A stretch of DNA of 64,000 nucleotides from Ampullaceana balthica (GCA_944989445.1 CALYLW010000134.1:816001-880000), one strand, 5' to 3'. Numbered from the stretch's first letter, positions 44,890-55,488 are shown. Notes: generated by a model from the sequence alone, not told the origin. Numbers and translations: made by a program.

Positions 44890-46282
44890 GGTAGTACCCA
44901 CGCGTGTGGGTGGTCGTCCCGTTGTTACACTCCACGGTCAGCGGAACCTTCTCTACGCTCCCGTGCAAGTCTGTCTGCTGAACGTCATCGCTGGGCTGGT
45001 CAGCCGTCTGAGATTGTTCTCCTTCAGGGGGTTTAGGGGTCGTGCACTTGGGCGCTATGTGGCCGTTGTTGTTGCCACGAGACGACTTTAGTTCAGACAC
45101 TTCAGTCAGCAGTTTGTCCTCCTTGCGAGATTTGACAATCCTCAGTTTCAACCATTTTGACTCCACCGGTCGATGCGGGCAGAAGATCGAGGCAAACGTC
45201 GTTCTGAACTGCGTGCTCATGGTGCAGTAGAGGATGAAGTTGACCGAGTTGTTGGTCAGCGCCATGATGTCAACGAGGTCTCCCAACTTGTCGTACACCA
45301 CCTCAGTGAAGCAGTTCACGAAAATGTTCATAAGTGTGAGGATCCCTTGGGGTAGTTCGGTCAGCGTGAAAAGTATGACGACGGCCAGCAACATCCGGGT
45401 GATTCGGTTGTGCTCTCCTGTCCTGTCTGATTCGGCCTTACGTCCCTGGGATTTGAGCTTCAGCCGCTTCCTGTAGGCCTTGTGCATGGCCGCCACGAGT
45501 AGGAGTGTCAGAGTCGTCAACATGACACAGGGTACGAGCTTGACGAAGATAGCCTGAATCCAGTAGTTGATCTGCTGGTTGATCTTCTCCGCCTGGTTGG
45601 ATGTCCGTTGAATTGGGTAGTAGTACAGGAAGGCGGTGGTGTTGACTGACGCGCTGAGGTTGCTGGAGGAGGTGTTCTTCCAAGCGACGCCGTAGCTATT
45701 CACCGCGTAATTGGGGGCACAGATCACGGTGGTCAGCACGACCACAATGAAAACAACGAACCTCGCCCGCTCCTGGCTGCAGTAGAACACACCACTGGTC
45801 GGCTTACAGATGTAGATGTAGCGAAATATGGCCAAGGCGATGGTCAGCCAGATGGATATGGCGTGGCAGACGATGCTGAAGCTGGCGTGGAATAGGAGAA
45901 AACAGATCCAGGAGTAGTCTCTGGTTGGGAAGGCCGGACCCGTTGGGTCTGCAGGCTCCATGACGTAGAAATGTATGGCAAACAGCAGATAGTCCAGCAT
46001 CTTAAGTAGGTCGCAGACGGCAAGCCAGAGCAGAAGAGTGTTCGTGCTGGAAGCCATATTTTTTCTCGTCAGGACGATGATGTTGGCGCTGTTGGACAGC
46101 ACCCCGAACAGGCAAACAGCCACGGCGATGTAGCCGTGGACGTGGCTGTACTGCCTGCTGAAGTCTGACAGTCCCACGCGCGTCTCATTGCTGACGATTC
46201 CCGGGATGGTTTCAGCACCGGCGCAACCTTCGCTCATTCTCGCCGTTACGTTGCTCAATACACCACTGACGTTCTGCTCCAT
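44870..46282 (-). CDS. neuropeptide GPCR, DMSR / sex-peptide-receptor type (470 aa)
   Basis: A single-exon class A receptor at the plasma membrane, expected to bind an amidated neuropeptide (FMRFamide, myosuppressin or myoinhibitory type) and signal through a G protein. The ATG has A at -3 and G at +4, with an in-frame TAG 15 nt upstream, so the start is well supported. The 45-residue N-terminus has three N-glycosylation sequons (N4, N11, N32). TM1 ~49-72 (N67), TM2 ~80-103 (LAVCDLL, D91), TM3 ~125-153 followed by FRYIYI in place of DRY, TM4 ~174-191, a long loop 2 with sequons N203, N208 and N214, TM5 ~239-264, a basic loop 3 (AYRKRLKLK), TM6 ~295-320 with LTELPQGIL, TM7 ~335-353 with NFILY in place of NPxxY, then helix 8 (MSTQFRTTF). 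TELPQG and the TM7 end are the marks of the DMSR/SPR/SRW-like group. The ligand is not predictable. Paralogue of 60357-61883. Confidence 0.9.
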   Translation of the reverse strand: MEQNVSGVLSNVTARMSEGCAGAETIPGIVSNETRVGLSDFSRQYSHVHGYIAVAVCLFGVLSNSANIIVLTRKNMASSTNTLLLWLAVCDLLKMLDYLLFAIHFYVMEPADPTGPAFPTRDYSWICFLLFHASFSIVCHAISIWLTIALAIFRYIYICKPTSGVFYCSQERARFVVFIVVVLTTVICAPNYAVNSYGVAWKNTSSSNLSASVNTTAFLYYYPIQRTSNQAEKINQQINYWIQAIFVKLVPCVMLTTLTLLLVAAMHKAYRKRLKLKSQGRKAESDRTGEHNRITRMLLAVVILFTLTELPQGILTLMNIFVNCFTEVVYDKLGDLVDIMALTNNSVNFILYCTMSTQFRTTFASIFCPHRPVESKWLKLRIVKSRKEDKLLTEVSELKSSRGNNNGHIAPKCTTPKPPEGEQSQTADQPSDDVQQTDLHGSVEKVPLTVECNNGTTTHTRGYYPDHSHV

Positions 46283-46507
46283 ACTGGAGGCCGCCTAGGA
46301 GTCGGTCTTTGGACGGGTCAAGGGTCAAGCTGCGCCAAGGCTTCTCAAACAAGGTGACGGACGATGCTTTCAGGCCAGCATCTTCCCAAAATGCATTAGC
46401 TGTGAACCATCATCTCGACCCCATCAAAAGCAAAGAGTGGGATACCATCGCTCTGCGGAATACACAGAAAGCATTTACTGATATGATACTATATCTTAGG
46501 TTTTGGT
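46283..46507. other. 5' flank of the receptor gene
   Basis: Upstream of the start codon. No TATA box or other promoter element is convincing. A 66-residue plus-strand frame is not called. Confidence 0.3.
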
Positions 46508-46690
46508 AGGCAATGTAATGAAAGTGTATTTATGTGTATGTGTCGGTGAGAGTGATTGAGATTGTTTAATGTAAGCAATGTAATGAAAGTGTGTGTTTAT
46601 GTGTATGTGTCATTGAGATTGTTTAATGTAAGCAATGTAATGAAAGTGTGTGTTTATGTGTATGTGTCGGTGAGTGTCTTTGAGACCGTT
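46508..46690. repeat. ~58-65-bp tandem repeat, three copies
   Basis: Three units start GCAATGTAATGAAAGTGT and contain TTTATGTGTATGTGTC and GTTTAATGTA. The third ends in a degraded copy. Confidence 0.9.
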
Positions 46691-47340
46691 TAATGTATTT
46701 ATATTTCTTAGTAATTTTTTTCAGAACTTGTGATTCTGGACTATGAGATATATGTGCGTTTCAAACATATCAATGTGTTCCAAGCATATGTTTATGAATC
46801 GCAAGCACTAAGTTAAGTGTGTTTCACTCGTGTGCGTGTGTACCAGTCCTATGGTTGTGTGCATGTACATTATACATGATGGTATTTAGAGAGGGGATAC
46901 AGTTTTTAGTCTATGCCATCCCTACTTGTTAATTTGTATGTCCATTCGATATTTATGTCAACTTACCACATACAATGATGACATGCATTTTTACTTACAG
47001 AAATCTCGACTTAACTGTCATATCTATATGTGTTACAAGCACAAGTCATTGTGGAATTTACGTCATGCGGCGTATTCTAACATTTAAATAAAACTTTTGG
47101 TTGATGTAATACACTATTTGTAGTGTTCAGATAAATGAATTTGGGTTGATAGGAAAGATTATTTGTATGGTTCACATAATGAAAGCTGTTTAGTGGAAAC
47201 GTGTATTCGGCGTGAGAGACAATAATTGTGTAAAAGGTAGCAAGAGGGGAGCAGGTAGAAGGGGGTTTGTGGCAGATAGAGGAAGAGTGGAAGGCAGAAG
47301 GTGATTAAGGTTGGTAGTGGGAGATATGTAATTTAGAGAG
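46691..47340. other. no gene recognised
   Basis: AT/GT-rich unique sequence becoming purine-rich towards the G-rich array. Confidence 0.55.
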
Positions 47341-48255
47341 GGGTAATAATAAGTAGTTGTTAAAATAGTGAGGGGCGGGGGCAGATAGTGGGAGTTGTTA
47401 AAATAGTGGGGGGGGGCAGATAGTGGGAGTTGTTAAAATAGTGGGGGGGGGGCGGGGGCAGATAGTGGGAGTTGTTAAAATAGTGGGGGGGGGCGGGGGC
47501 AGATAGTGGAAGTTGTTAAAATAGTGGGGGGGTCGGGGGCAGATAGTGGGAGTTGTTAAAATAGTGGGGGGGGGCGGGGGCAGATAGTGGGAGTTGTTAA
47601 AATAGTGGGGGGGGGCGGGGGCAGATAGTGGGAGTTGTTAAAATAGTGGGGGGGGGGCGGGGGCAGATAGTGGGAGTTGTTAAAATAGTGGGGGGGGGTG
47701 GGGGCAGATAGTGGGAGTTGTTAAAATAGTGGGGGGGGGCGGGGGCAGATAGTGGGAGTTGTTAAAATAGTGGGGGGGGGGCGGGGGCAGATAGTGGGAG
47801 TTGTTAAAATAGTGGGGGGGGGCGGGGGCAGATAGTGGGAGTTGTTAAAATAGTGGGGGGGGGCGGGGGCAGATAGTGGGAGTTGTTAAAATAGTGGGGG
47901 GGGGCGGGGGCAGATAGTGGGAGTTGTTAAAATAGTGGGGGGGGCGGGGGCAGATAGTGGGAGTTGTTAAAATAGTGCGGGGGCAGATAGTGGGAGTTGT
48001 TAAAATAGTGGGGGGGGCGGGGGCAGATAGTGGGAGTTGTTCAAATAGTGGGGGGGCGGGGGCAGATAGTGGGAGTTGTTAAAATAGTGGGGGGGGGCGG
48101 GGGCAGATAGTGGGAGTTGTTAAAATAGTGTGGGGGCGGGGGCAGATCGTGGGAGTTGTAAAAATAGTGGGGGGGGGCGGGGGCAGATAGTGAGTTGTTA
48201 AAATAGTGGGGGGGGGGCGGGGGCAGATAGTGGGAGTTGTTAAAATAGTGGGGGT
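47341..48255. repeat. G-rich ~40-bp minisatellite, about 22 copies
   Basis: Each unit has AGTGGGAGTTGTTAAAATAG, a run of 6-10 G, C, five G and CAGAT. Units differ mainly in the length of the G-run. Several G-runs per unit on the plus strand could form G-quadruplexes (inference). The minus-strand PPPPPHY-type frame is repeat-derived. Confidence 0.95.
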
Positions 48256-48530
48256 TGGTGGTTAGAGATAGAGTTCTTGCCATTAAAAGGATGGGTGGAT
48301 CTAACAGACTTAGATTTAGGAAGACAGAAGAAGACAAAAGAGCTGGCAGATAGAGATGTAGGAAGACAAAAGAAGACAAAAGAGCTGGCAGATAGGCAAT
48401 AATGCTCTTAACTTTTTACTGTTGTGTAATTCTTGATTAAATATTGAAGATACACTTAAATTATTCTCAAAAGTATTTAAAGTGAATTTTACTTTTGTTT
48501 TAAACCTCACGCCATCAGTTATGCCCCTTC
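48256..48530. other. spacer between two arrays
   Basis: Contains a short tandem copy (GGAAGACA(A)AAGAAGACAAA near 48318-48380). Nothing else seen. Confidence 0.5.
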
Positions 48531-50345
48531 GTCGCCCAGTGTCCCAGCTGTCGCCCAGTCTCTCAGCTGTCTCCAAGTCTCTCAGCTGTCGCCCAGTCTC
48601 AGCTGTCGCCCAGTCTCTCAGCTGTCACCCAGTCTCTCAGCTGACACCCAGTCTCTCAGCTGTCGCCCTGTCTCTCAGCTGTCGCCAAGTGTCTCAGCTG
48701 TCGCCCAGTCTCTCAGCTGTCACCCTGTCTCTCAGCTGTCGCAAAGTGTCTCAGCTGTCGCCCAGTCTCTCAGCTGTCGCCAAGTCTCTCAGCTGTCGCC
48801 CAGTCTCAGCTGTCGCCAAGTCTCTCAGGTGTCGCCCAGTCTCTCAGCTGTCGCCCAGTGTCCCAGCTGTCGCCCAGTCTCTCAGCTGTCGCCCAGTGTC
48901 TCAGCTGTCGCCCAGTCTCTCAGCTGTCGCCAAGTCTCTCAGCTGTCGCCCAGTGTCTCAGCTGTCGCCCAGTCTCTCAGCTGTCGCCCAGTGTCCCAGC
49001 TGTCGCCCAGTCTCTCAGCTGTCGCCCAGTGTCCCAGCTGTCGCCCAGTCTCTCAGCTGTCGCCCAGTGTCTCAGCTGTCGCCCAGTCTCTCAGCTGTCG
49101 CCCAGTGTCCCAGCTGTCGCCAAGTCTCTCAGCTGTCACCCAGTCTCTCAGCTGTCGCCCAGTCTCTCAGCTGTCGCCCAGTGTTCCAGCTGTCGCCCAG
49201 TCTCTCAGCTGTCGCCCAGTGCCCCAGCTGTCGCCCAGTGTCCCAGCTGTCGCCCAGTCTCTCAGCTGTCGCCAAGTGTCCCAGCTGTCGCCCAGTGCCC
49301 CAGCTGTCGCCCAGTGTCCCAGCTGTCGCCCAGTCTCTCAGCTGTCGCCCAGTCTCTCAGCTGTCGCTTAGTCTCTCAGCTGTCGCGCAGTATCTCAGCT
49401 GTCGCCCAGTCTCTAAGCTGTCGCCCAGTCTCTCAGCTGTCGCCCAGTCTCTCAGCTGTCGCGCAGTATCTCAGCTGTCGCCCAGTGTCTCAGCTGTCAC
49501 CCAGTTTTTCAGCTGTCGCCTAGTGTCTCAGCTGTCGCCCAGTGTCTCAGCTGTCGCCCAGTGTTTCAGCTGTCGCCTAGTGTCTCAGCTGTCGCCCAGT
49601 GTCTCAGCTGTCACACAGTCTCTTAGCTGTCGCCCAGTCTCTCAGCTGTCGCGCAGTGTCTCGGCTGTCACGCAGTGTCTCAGCTGTGGCCCAGTCTCTC
49701 AGCTGTCGCGCAGTATCTCAGCTGTCGCCCAGTCTCCCAGCTGTCGCTCAGTCTCTCAGCTGTCGCGCAGTATCTCAGCTGTCGCCCAGTGTCTCAGCTG
49801 TCACCCAGTTTTTCAGCTGTCGCCCAGTGTCTCAGCTGTCGCCCAGTGTCTCAGCTGTCGCCCAGTGTTTCAGCTGTCGCCTAGTGTCTCAGCTGTCGCC
49901 CAGTGTCTCAGCTGTCACACAGTCTCTTAGCTGTCGCCCAGTATCTCAGCTGTCGCGCAGTGTCTCGGCTGTCACGCAGTGTCTCAGCTGTCGCCCAGTG
50001 TTTCAGCTGTCGCCTAGTGTCTCAGCTGTCGCCCAGTGTCTCAGCTGTCGCGCAGTGTCTCAGCTGTCACCCAGGGTCTCAGCTGTCGCAGTCTCTTAGC
50101 TGTCGCCCAGTCTCTCAGCTGTCGCGCAGTGTCTCGGCTGTCACGCAGTGTCTCGGCTGTCACCCAGTATTTCAGCTGTCGCCTAGTGTCTCAGCTGTCG
50201 CCCAGTGTCTCAGCTATCGCCCAGTGTCTCAGCTGTCGCCCAGTGTCTCAGCTGTCGCTCAGTGTCTCAGCTGTCGCCCAGTGTCTCAGCTATCGCCCAG
50301 TGTCTCAGATGTCGCCCAGTGTTTCAGCTGTCGCCAAGGGTCTCA
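48531..50345. repeat. 19-bp minisatellite, about 95 copies, CAGCTG in nearly every unit
   Basis: Unit CCCAGTCTCTCAGCTGTCG, with variants (CAAGTCT, CCAGTGTCC, GCGCAGT, CACCCAG). A 19-bp unit shifts the frame by one each time, so all three plus frames read the same 19-residue cycle. As the unit contains no stop in any phase, all three stay open, up to 482 codons at 48482-49930. This gives repeats of SQLSPSLSAVAQSLSCRPV type, best read as an artefact of the repeat. Variants are regionally clustered (TCCCAGC units at 48.9-49.3 kb, CGCAGT and TTTCAGC units after 49.4 kb), with longer blocks duplicated (for example 49500-49620 versus 49790-49930). Confidence 0.96.
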
Positions 50346-50466
50346 GCTAGGCATTCATTAAAACTCATTTCAAATTTAAATATTGAAACAATTATTGTTT
50401 TGATTCATTTTTACTTGTAACATATCCGTCCGATTTTTTGGGGCTAGCTTTAAATATTGGCTGCGG

Positions 50467-51074
50467 CTATTGGTAGTTGACTACCAATAGCTTCTAGAGA
50501 GCTATTGGTACTCGACTACAAATAGCCATTTTCGGTTGTCGGCTATTGGTAGTTCGCTATTATTAATTGTTAATAAAACTACTACTAGGTGATATTCTGA
50601 GTTTGATGTAATGTTTTAATGTAAAAAATAGACAACTAAACCTAACCCTGACCCTAAAATATCTAATTTAATCGTAATTATAAAAATTTTAAATGTATTT
50701 CATCAGTTTTAGTCCCTATATTATATAATATATACTATTACTATTAGTATACAGTATACCATATTATGCTATATTTGTTTTTCTATTTTAATGTTAAAAA
50801 TAGACAACTATCCCTAACCTTGACCCTAAAACTTAAAAGAAAGAAAAAAACATTAGGCTCGACCGATAATCGAACCCATGCCTGATCTTCATACATCAGT
50901 TCACAAGTCCAACTGTCTATCATGAGACTAAGGAAGTTCGGTGCATTTGGTGAGTTTTGAATGGTTATATCAGTAGCTATTAAGTGTTCCTTAAATTCCA
51001 TTGGATGCTATAAATAACTGACTACAAATAGCCGCACCCGCAGGGACCTGCTATTGGTAGTCGACTACCAATAG
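50467..51074. mobile_element. unclassified element bounded by 24-bp palindromes
   Basis: A near-perfect palindrome at 50467-50490 and a perfect one at 51051-51074 share the half-site CTATTGGTAGT. Partial copies (CTATTGGTA(C), GACTACAAATAGCC) lie just inside both. The interior has two similar blocks with AAATAGACAACTA and CCTAACC(C/T)TGACCCTAAAA (about 50625-50660 and 50800-50835). A weak tRNA-like B box (GGGTTCGATTATC, minus strand, about 50868) lies between. No protein coding. The nature of the element is unknown. Confidence 0.55.
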
Positions 51075-52588
51075 ACACTTCCTTAAATATTTTGCCACAT
51101 TTTCAAATATATTGCTTCCTTGTACTAGACATAACAACGCAAAAAAAACTATATGATATATGACATAACTTCAGTACAAACTTAAAAGCAAATCTATAGT
51201 ACATCTCGACTAAACATGAGAACATACATAAATAAGACACATTACAATAGAACTGCACTGATAAAATTGAGAACAATATATGTCTAGGATAGAACAAAAC
51301 AACACGACAAAGCAGCGAAAAGGCGACGTTCAATATGCACGAAATTCTACACATAGGCCTGTCTAAACATTAGGGAAAAACACTACACGACTACACAAAG
51401 ATACCGACGTTAACAATTAATCAGCAAACAACACGCGCAGTGTGTGATTACAAAATACAAGCATAGATAAGAAAATGAACATCAAAATAGAGTAGAGTCA
51501 AGCGAAGAGGAATTCAATTCACTAACACACAAACGTTGAAGCCTTTTGTTGATATTAAGTTGAAAATGTATACAACATCAAAAATTAACATCTAAATCAA
51601 CCCCTCAGCCCATGCAGACATTCCATTCATCACGAAATAAAGAGTCGTTTGTTTTTAAAATATATTTACATACATGTTTATTTTAGTTTCATAATAAAAT
51701 ATGCAATGATAATGTCGAAAAGCGTGTTTTAAAATAGTCCTTGCAGCAATCTGTTAGGACATAACAAGATTACATGTAGCATACAGTATGCAGTATTATG
51801 AATACAATACAAAGGCTCAATGAATATGAATACAAAGGCTTAATGGAAACATACTATACAGTTATTTGGCTTACGTGAAGGGTTTTCAACAATAGGATCA
51901 AGGCGTACGTACAGTTTTATGGTTACAATGTTGACCTATAAGTCTGTATAAAGATTTACATTTATAAGGGAAAAAGTTTACCTTTTACATAGATTATATA
52001 AAAGATAAATGATAATTTATATACAGACATATGTTATATATTTGCAAACATATCAACCTTCCAAAACAGCTGTAAATATGGTTTTTATAACTACAAATAA
52101 CTTACTATCATAAAAAAACTCTACAGAGGTAGGGCTATGCCAACTGCTAAGATAGATCTTATAATAGACTATAATTAACTCAGTTTGCTACAGTAAATGA
52201 TTTGTTGTAAGCAAATTATCGTAGATAATAGGTGCGTGAAACCATCGTAATATGTTGTAAAAACATACAAATATGTATGGATTTTTGTATGAATGGGAAT
52301 GATTTTAAACAAATAAGACCTGTCAAAAATTTGATATGTCTTTGATTAACGATGCAGTTATATCCCCTTGTTTAATCGTGGATGAACGGATCGTTGATTA
52401 GGCAGATAGTTTGTTCGAAAAGGCGGGTAACTGCTGTCATTTGATAATTCAAGTCTGATCCTCTAATGATGCTACATAATTAGAGTCTTTGAAGCTGCAC
52501 AACTCATGTAATTTTAGAGGACGTAATGATCTGTCACATTAAAAATTATGTCCCCTAGCTGTGCTCTTGTCATGCAATTTGCAATTCA
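51075..52588. other. no gene recognised
   Basis: AT-rich. The 83-residue minus-strand frame at 51103-51354 is hydrophobic but has no family features. A short duplicated block (AATACAAAGGCT(C/T)AATG) is at 51806-51845. Confidence 0.55.
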
Positions 52589-53258
52589 GTGAACAGTTGC
52601 TTTTAAAGGCACTGCCCAGCAGTTGTGGTGGACTCGTGCCTTCTCACAGCCGGCAGTGAACAGTTGCTTTTAAAGGCACTGCCCAGCAGTTGTGGTGTAC
52701 TCGTGCCTTCTCACAGCCGGCAGTGAACAGTTGCTTTTAAAGGCACTGCCCAGCAGTTGTGGTGGACTCGTGCCTTCTCACAGCCGGCAGTGAACAGTTG
52801 CTTTTAAAGGCACTGCCCAGCAGTTGGGGTGGACTCGTGCCTTCTCACAGCCGGCAGTGAACAGTTGCTTTTAAAGGCACTGCCCAGCAGTTGTGGTGTA
52901 CTCGTGCCTTCTCACAGCCGGCAGTGAACAGTTGCTTTTAAAGGCACTGCCCAGCAGTTGTGGTGGACTCGTGCCTTCTCACAGCCGGCAGTGAACAGTT
53001 GCTTTTAAAGGCACTGCCCAGCAGTTGGGGTGGACTCGTGCCTTCTCACAGCCGGCAGTGAACAGTTGCTTTTAAAGGCACTGCCCAGCAGTTGTGGTGG
53101 ACTCGTGCCTTCTCACAGCCGGCAGTGAACAGTTGCTTTTAAAGGCACTGCCCAGCAGTTGTGGTGGACTCGTGCCTTCTCACAGCCGGCAGTGAACAGT
53201 TGCTTTTAAAGGCACTGCCCAGCAGTTGTGGTGGACTCGTGCCTTCTCACAGCTGGCA
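52589..53258. repeat. 67-bp tandem repeat, ten nearly identical copies
   Basis: Units start GTGAACAGTTGCTTTTAAAG at 52589 and every 67 bp to 53192. The only differences seen are in the GTTGTGGTGGACTCG part (GTGTAC in units 2 and 5, GGGGTGG in units 4 and 7). Units 2-4 and 5-7 are therefore a duplicated 201-bp trimer. Confidence 0.96.
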
Positions 53259-53995
53259 ATAAGAAACCACTGAAATATGTTCAAGATGTCTGTCAACTCC
53301 TAGCTGACTGAAAACTCATTGATGTCTATCAACACTCAGCTGTCTGTCACCACGTAGATGTCTGTCAACACTTAGCTGTCTGTCAAAACGCACTCAGCTG
53401 TCTGTCACCACGTAGATGTCTGTCAACACTTAGCTGTCTGTCAAAACTCACTCAGCTGTCTGTCACCACGTAGATGTCTGTCAACACTTAGCTGTCTGTC
53501 AAAACACACTCAGCTGTCTGGCACCACGTAGCTGTCTGTCTCTACACTCGGCTGTCTGTCAACACTTAGCTGTCTGTCAAAACTCACTCAGCTGTCTGTC
53601 ACCACGTAGATATCTGTCTCTACACTCGGCTGTCTGTCAACACATAGCTTCTGTCAAAAATCACTCAGCTGTCTGTCACCACGTAGCTGTCTGTCTCTAC
53701 ACTCGGCTGTATGTCAACACTTAGCTGTCTGTCAACACTCACTCAGCTGTCTCTCACCACGTAGCTGTCTGTCCACACTCAGCTGTCTGTCACCACGTAG
53801 CTGTCTGTCAACACTTAGCTGTCTGTCAGCACTCACTCAGCTGTCTCTCACAACGTAGCTGTCTGTCCACACTCAGCTGTCTCTCACCACGTAGCTGTCT
53901 GTCCACACTCAGCTGTCTGTCACCACGTAGCTGTCTGTCAACACTTAGCTGTCTATCAACGCTTAGCTGTCTGTCAACACTTATCTGTCTTTAAG
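53259..53995. repeat. AGCTGTCTGTC minisatellite, ~18-20-bp units
   Basis: About 38 units of AGCTGTCTGTCAACACTT and CAGCTGTCTGTCACCACG type in a mosaic order. The larger block (Thr/Val-like CACCACGTAGATGTCTGTC variants) repeats about every 70 bp on the left. It shares the core CAGCTGTC with the 19-bp array 3 kb to the left. Confidence 0.92.
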
Positions 53996-54419
53996 ATTTG
54001 CTTTACTCTGATATTTTCGAATGTTGTCTCCGAGAACTCGTGTACATAGCTTCGACCCTGGGAAAAGGAAGGAATGATAGCGTAGAAATATCACTACATA
54101 TATAAATATAGTACCTGTAAATATGAAACACAACTTTGGTCCATGAACAACTGTGACATAGTTAAAACATGAATCAGCCGAGGGCAATTTGGAAAAAATT
54201 AAACAGTTAGCAACTGTTACAAAGTCGTGGGTTCAAATTATTGTCCACCATCATCAAAAATACAATTCGTACGTAACTTTTAGATACATTAACATTAAAG
54301 TATGATTGCCAATTTCTTTCATCTTTCATCATCTCGGTATTACTCTCTGCGCACATGGTGCGGCGTAAGGGAAACGTGGTAATTAGGTTATGACATTGGA
54401 ACTATTTATCGGGGAGAAG
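53996..54419. other. no gene recognised
   Basis: Unique AT-rich sequence; nothing supported. Confidence 0.55.
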
Positions 54420-54421
54420 TA

Positions 54422-55016
54422 CCGTATATACTCGTTCGCAATCCGACCTTTTATTGACAAAATCTAGGGGAAAAAGTGTGTGTGTGGGGGGGGGTCGGCT
54501 TATGAGCGGGTCATAGGTGATTTCTGCATGGATATTGAATATCGGTGTTGTTATTGTAGATCATCAATTTCCTTTTCTACATTCTACAAGATTCGACTGC
54601 TCTATCAGAAGCTATAGTATATTATTAAATATCAGCACTTACCTTATTTAATCATTTTATTTATTTTTGTGAACGTTTCAATAATTTTTTTTACAAATTT
54701 TGTTTTCAACCACGGATTTTAATGTACGCGCTTTCATCACTGTTTACCAAATATTTTTTTTTAAAAATACCGGTTACTCTTGCTTAACAAAGAGCAGAAA
54801 GACAAAGATAGGCAGTACAAAGTAAACAATCATAATGACCGATTTAGCTTGTAGTTTAAAAAAATATGTACCATTTTTTTAAAGCTGTCCTATTATTTTT
54901 GGAGGGTCGGCCTGCGATCGGGTTATACACTTTTAATACTTTTCTCTTCCAAAAGTGTGGGGGGGGGGCGGGGGTCGGCTTATGAACGAACGGGCTATAG
55001 AACGAGGTATATAAGG
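54422..55016. mobile_element. non-autonomous DNA transposon with TA target, ~595 bp
   Basis: The left end CCGTATATACTCG and right end CGAGGTATATAAGG are imperfect inverted repeats. TA flanks both sides (54420-54421, 55017-55018). GGGGTCGGCTTATGA occurs near both ends in the same orientation (about 54492 and 54973). The interior is AT-rich and non-coding. TA target duplication suggests Tc1/mariner-like, but this is not certain. Confidence 0.7.
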
Positions 55017-55333
55017 TAGTTCTTATGCAAAGAAATAAATATGAATATGTCGTCCTGACCAAGAAAGTTTTGTTTGATATAATCCTAGTACAATAAAATT
55101 AAGCTCTACGAAAAATTAACATCGCATAGTTGACCAATATTTGCTTACGTGCTAAATTATTAAATGATTGTTTTAAAGAGATAACACAAAAATTGAAAGA
55201 TGTTCTGCAATTAAAGAAAAGAAACAAAACTGACCTATATTTATTGGTAATGTAAAATTTAAAAACACAAATTAATTAAAAAATACGCCGATATAAAAGT
55301 GCATTACAAGTAGTAAATATAATTGTATAAACT

Positions 55334-55488
55334 GTCATATGACAAGTGGCTTACAAATTCATGTAACATGACAAGGAGCCGACGAATCCATGTCATATGA
55401 CAAGTGGCTTACAAATTCATGTAACATGACAAGGAGCCGACGAATCCATGTCATATAACAATGAGCTGACGAATCCATGTCATATGAA
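55334..55488. repeat. 58-bp tandem repeat, about 2.6 copies
   Basis: Units start GTCATATGACAAGTGGCTTA at 55334 and 55392. A third, shortened unit starts at 55450. Confidence 0.9.

Noticed and set aside
48482..49930. 482-codon plus-strand open frame and several overlapping ones
   Set aside because: All lie in the 19-bp array; a stop-free 19-bp unit opens all three frames and the peptide is a pure repeat without domain, signal peptide or splice support.
50857..50935. tRNA-like sequence on the minus strand
   Set aside because: Only a B-box-like GGGTTCGATTATC is convincing; the T stem does not pair and the A box is poor.
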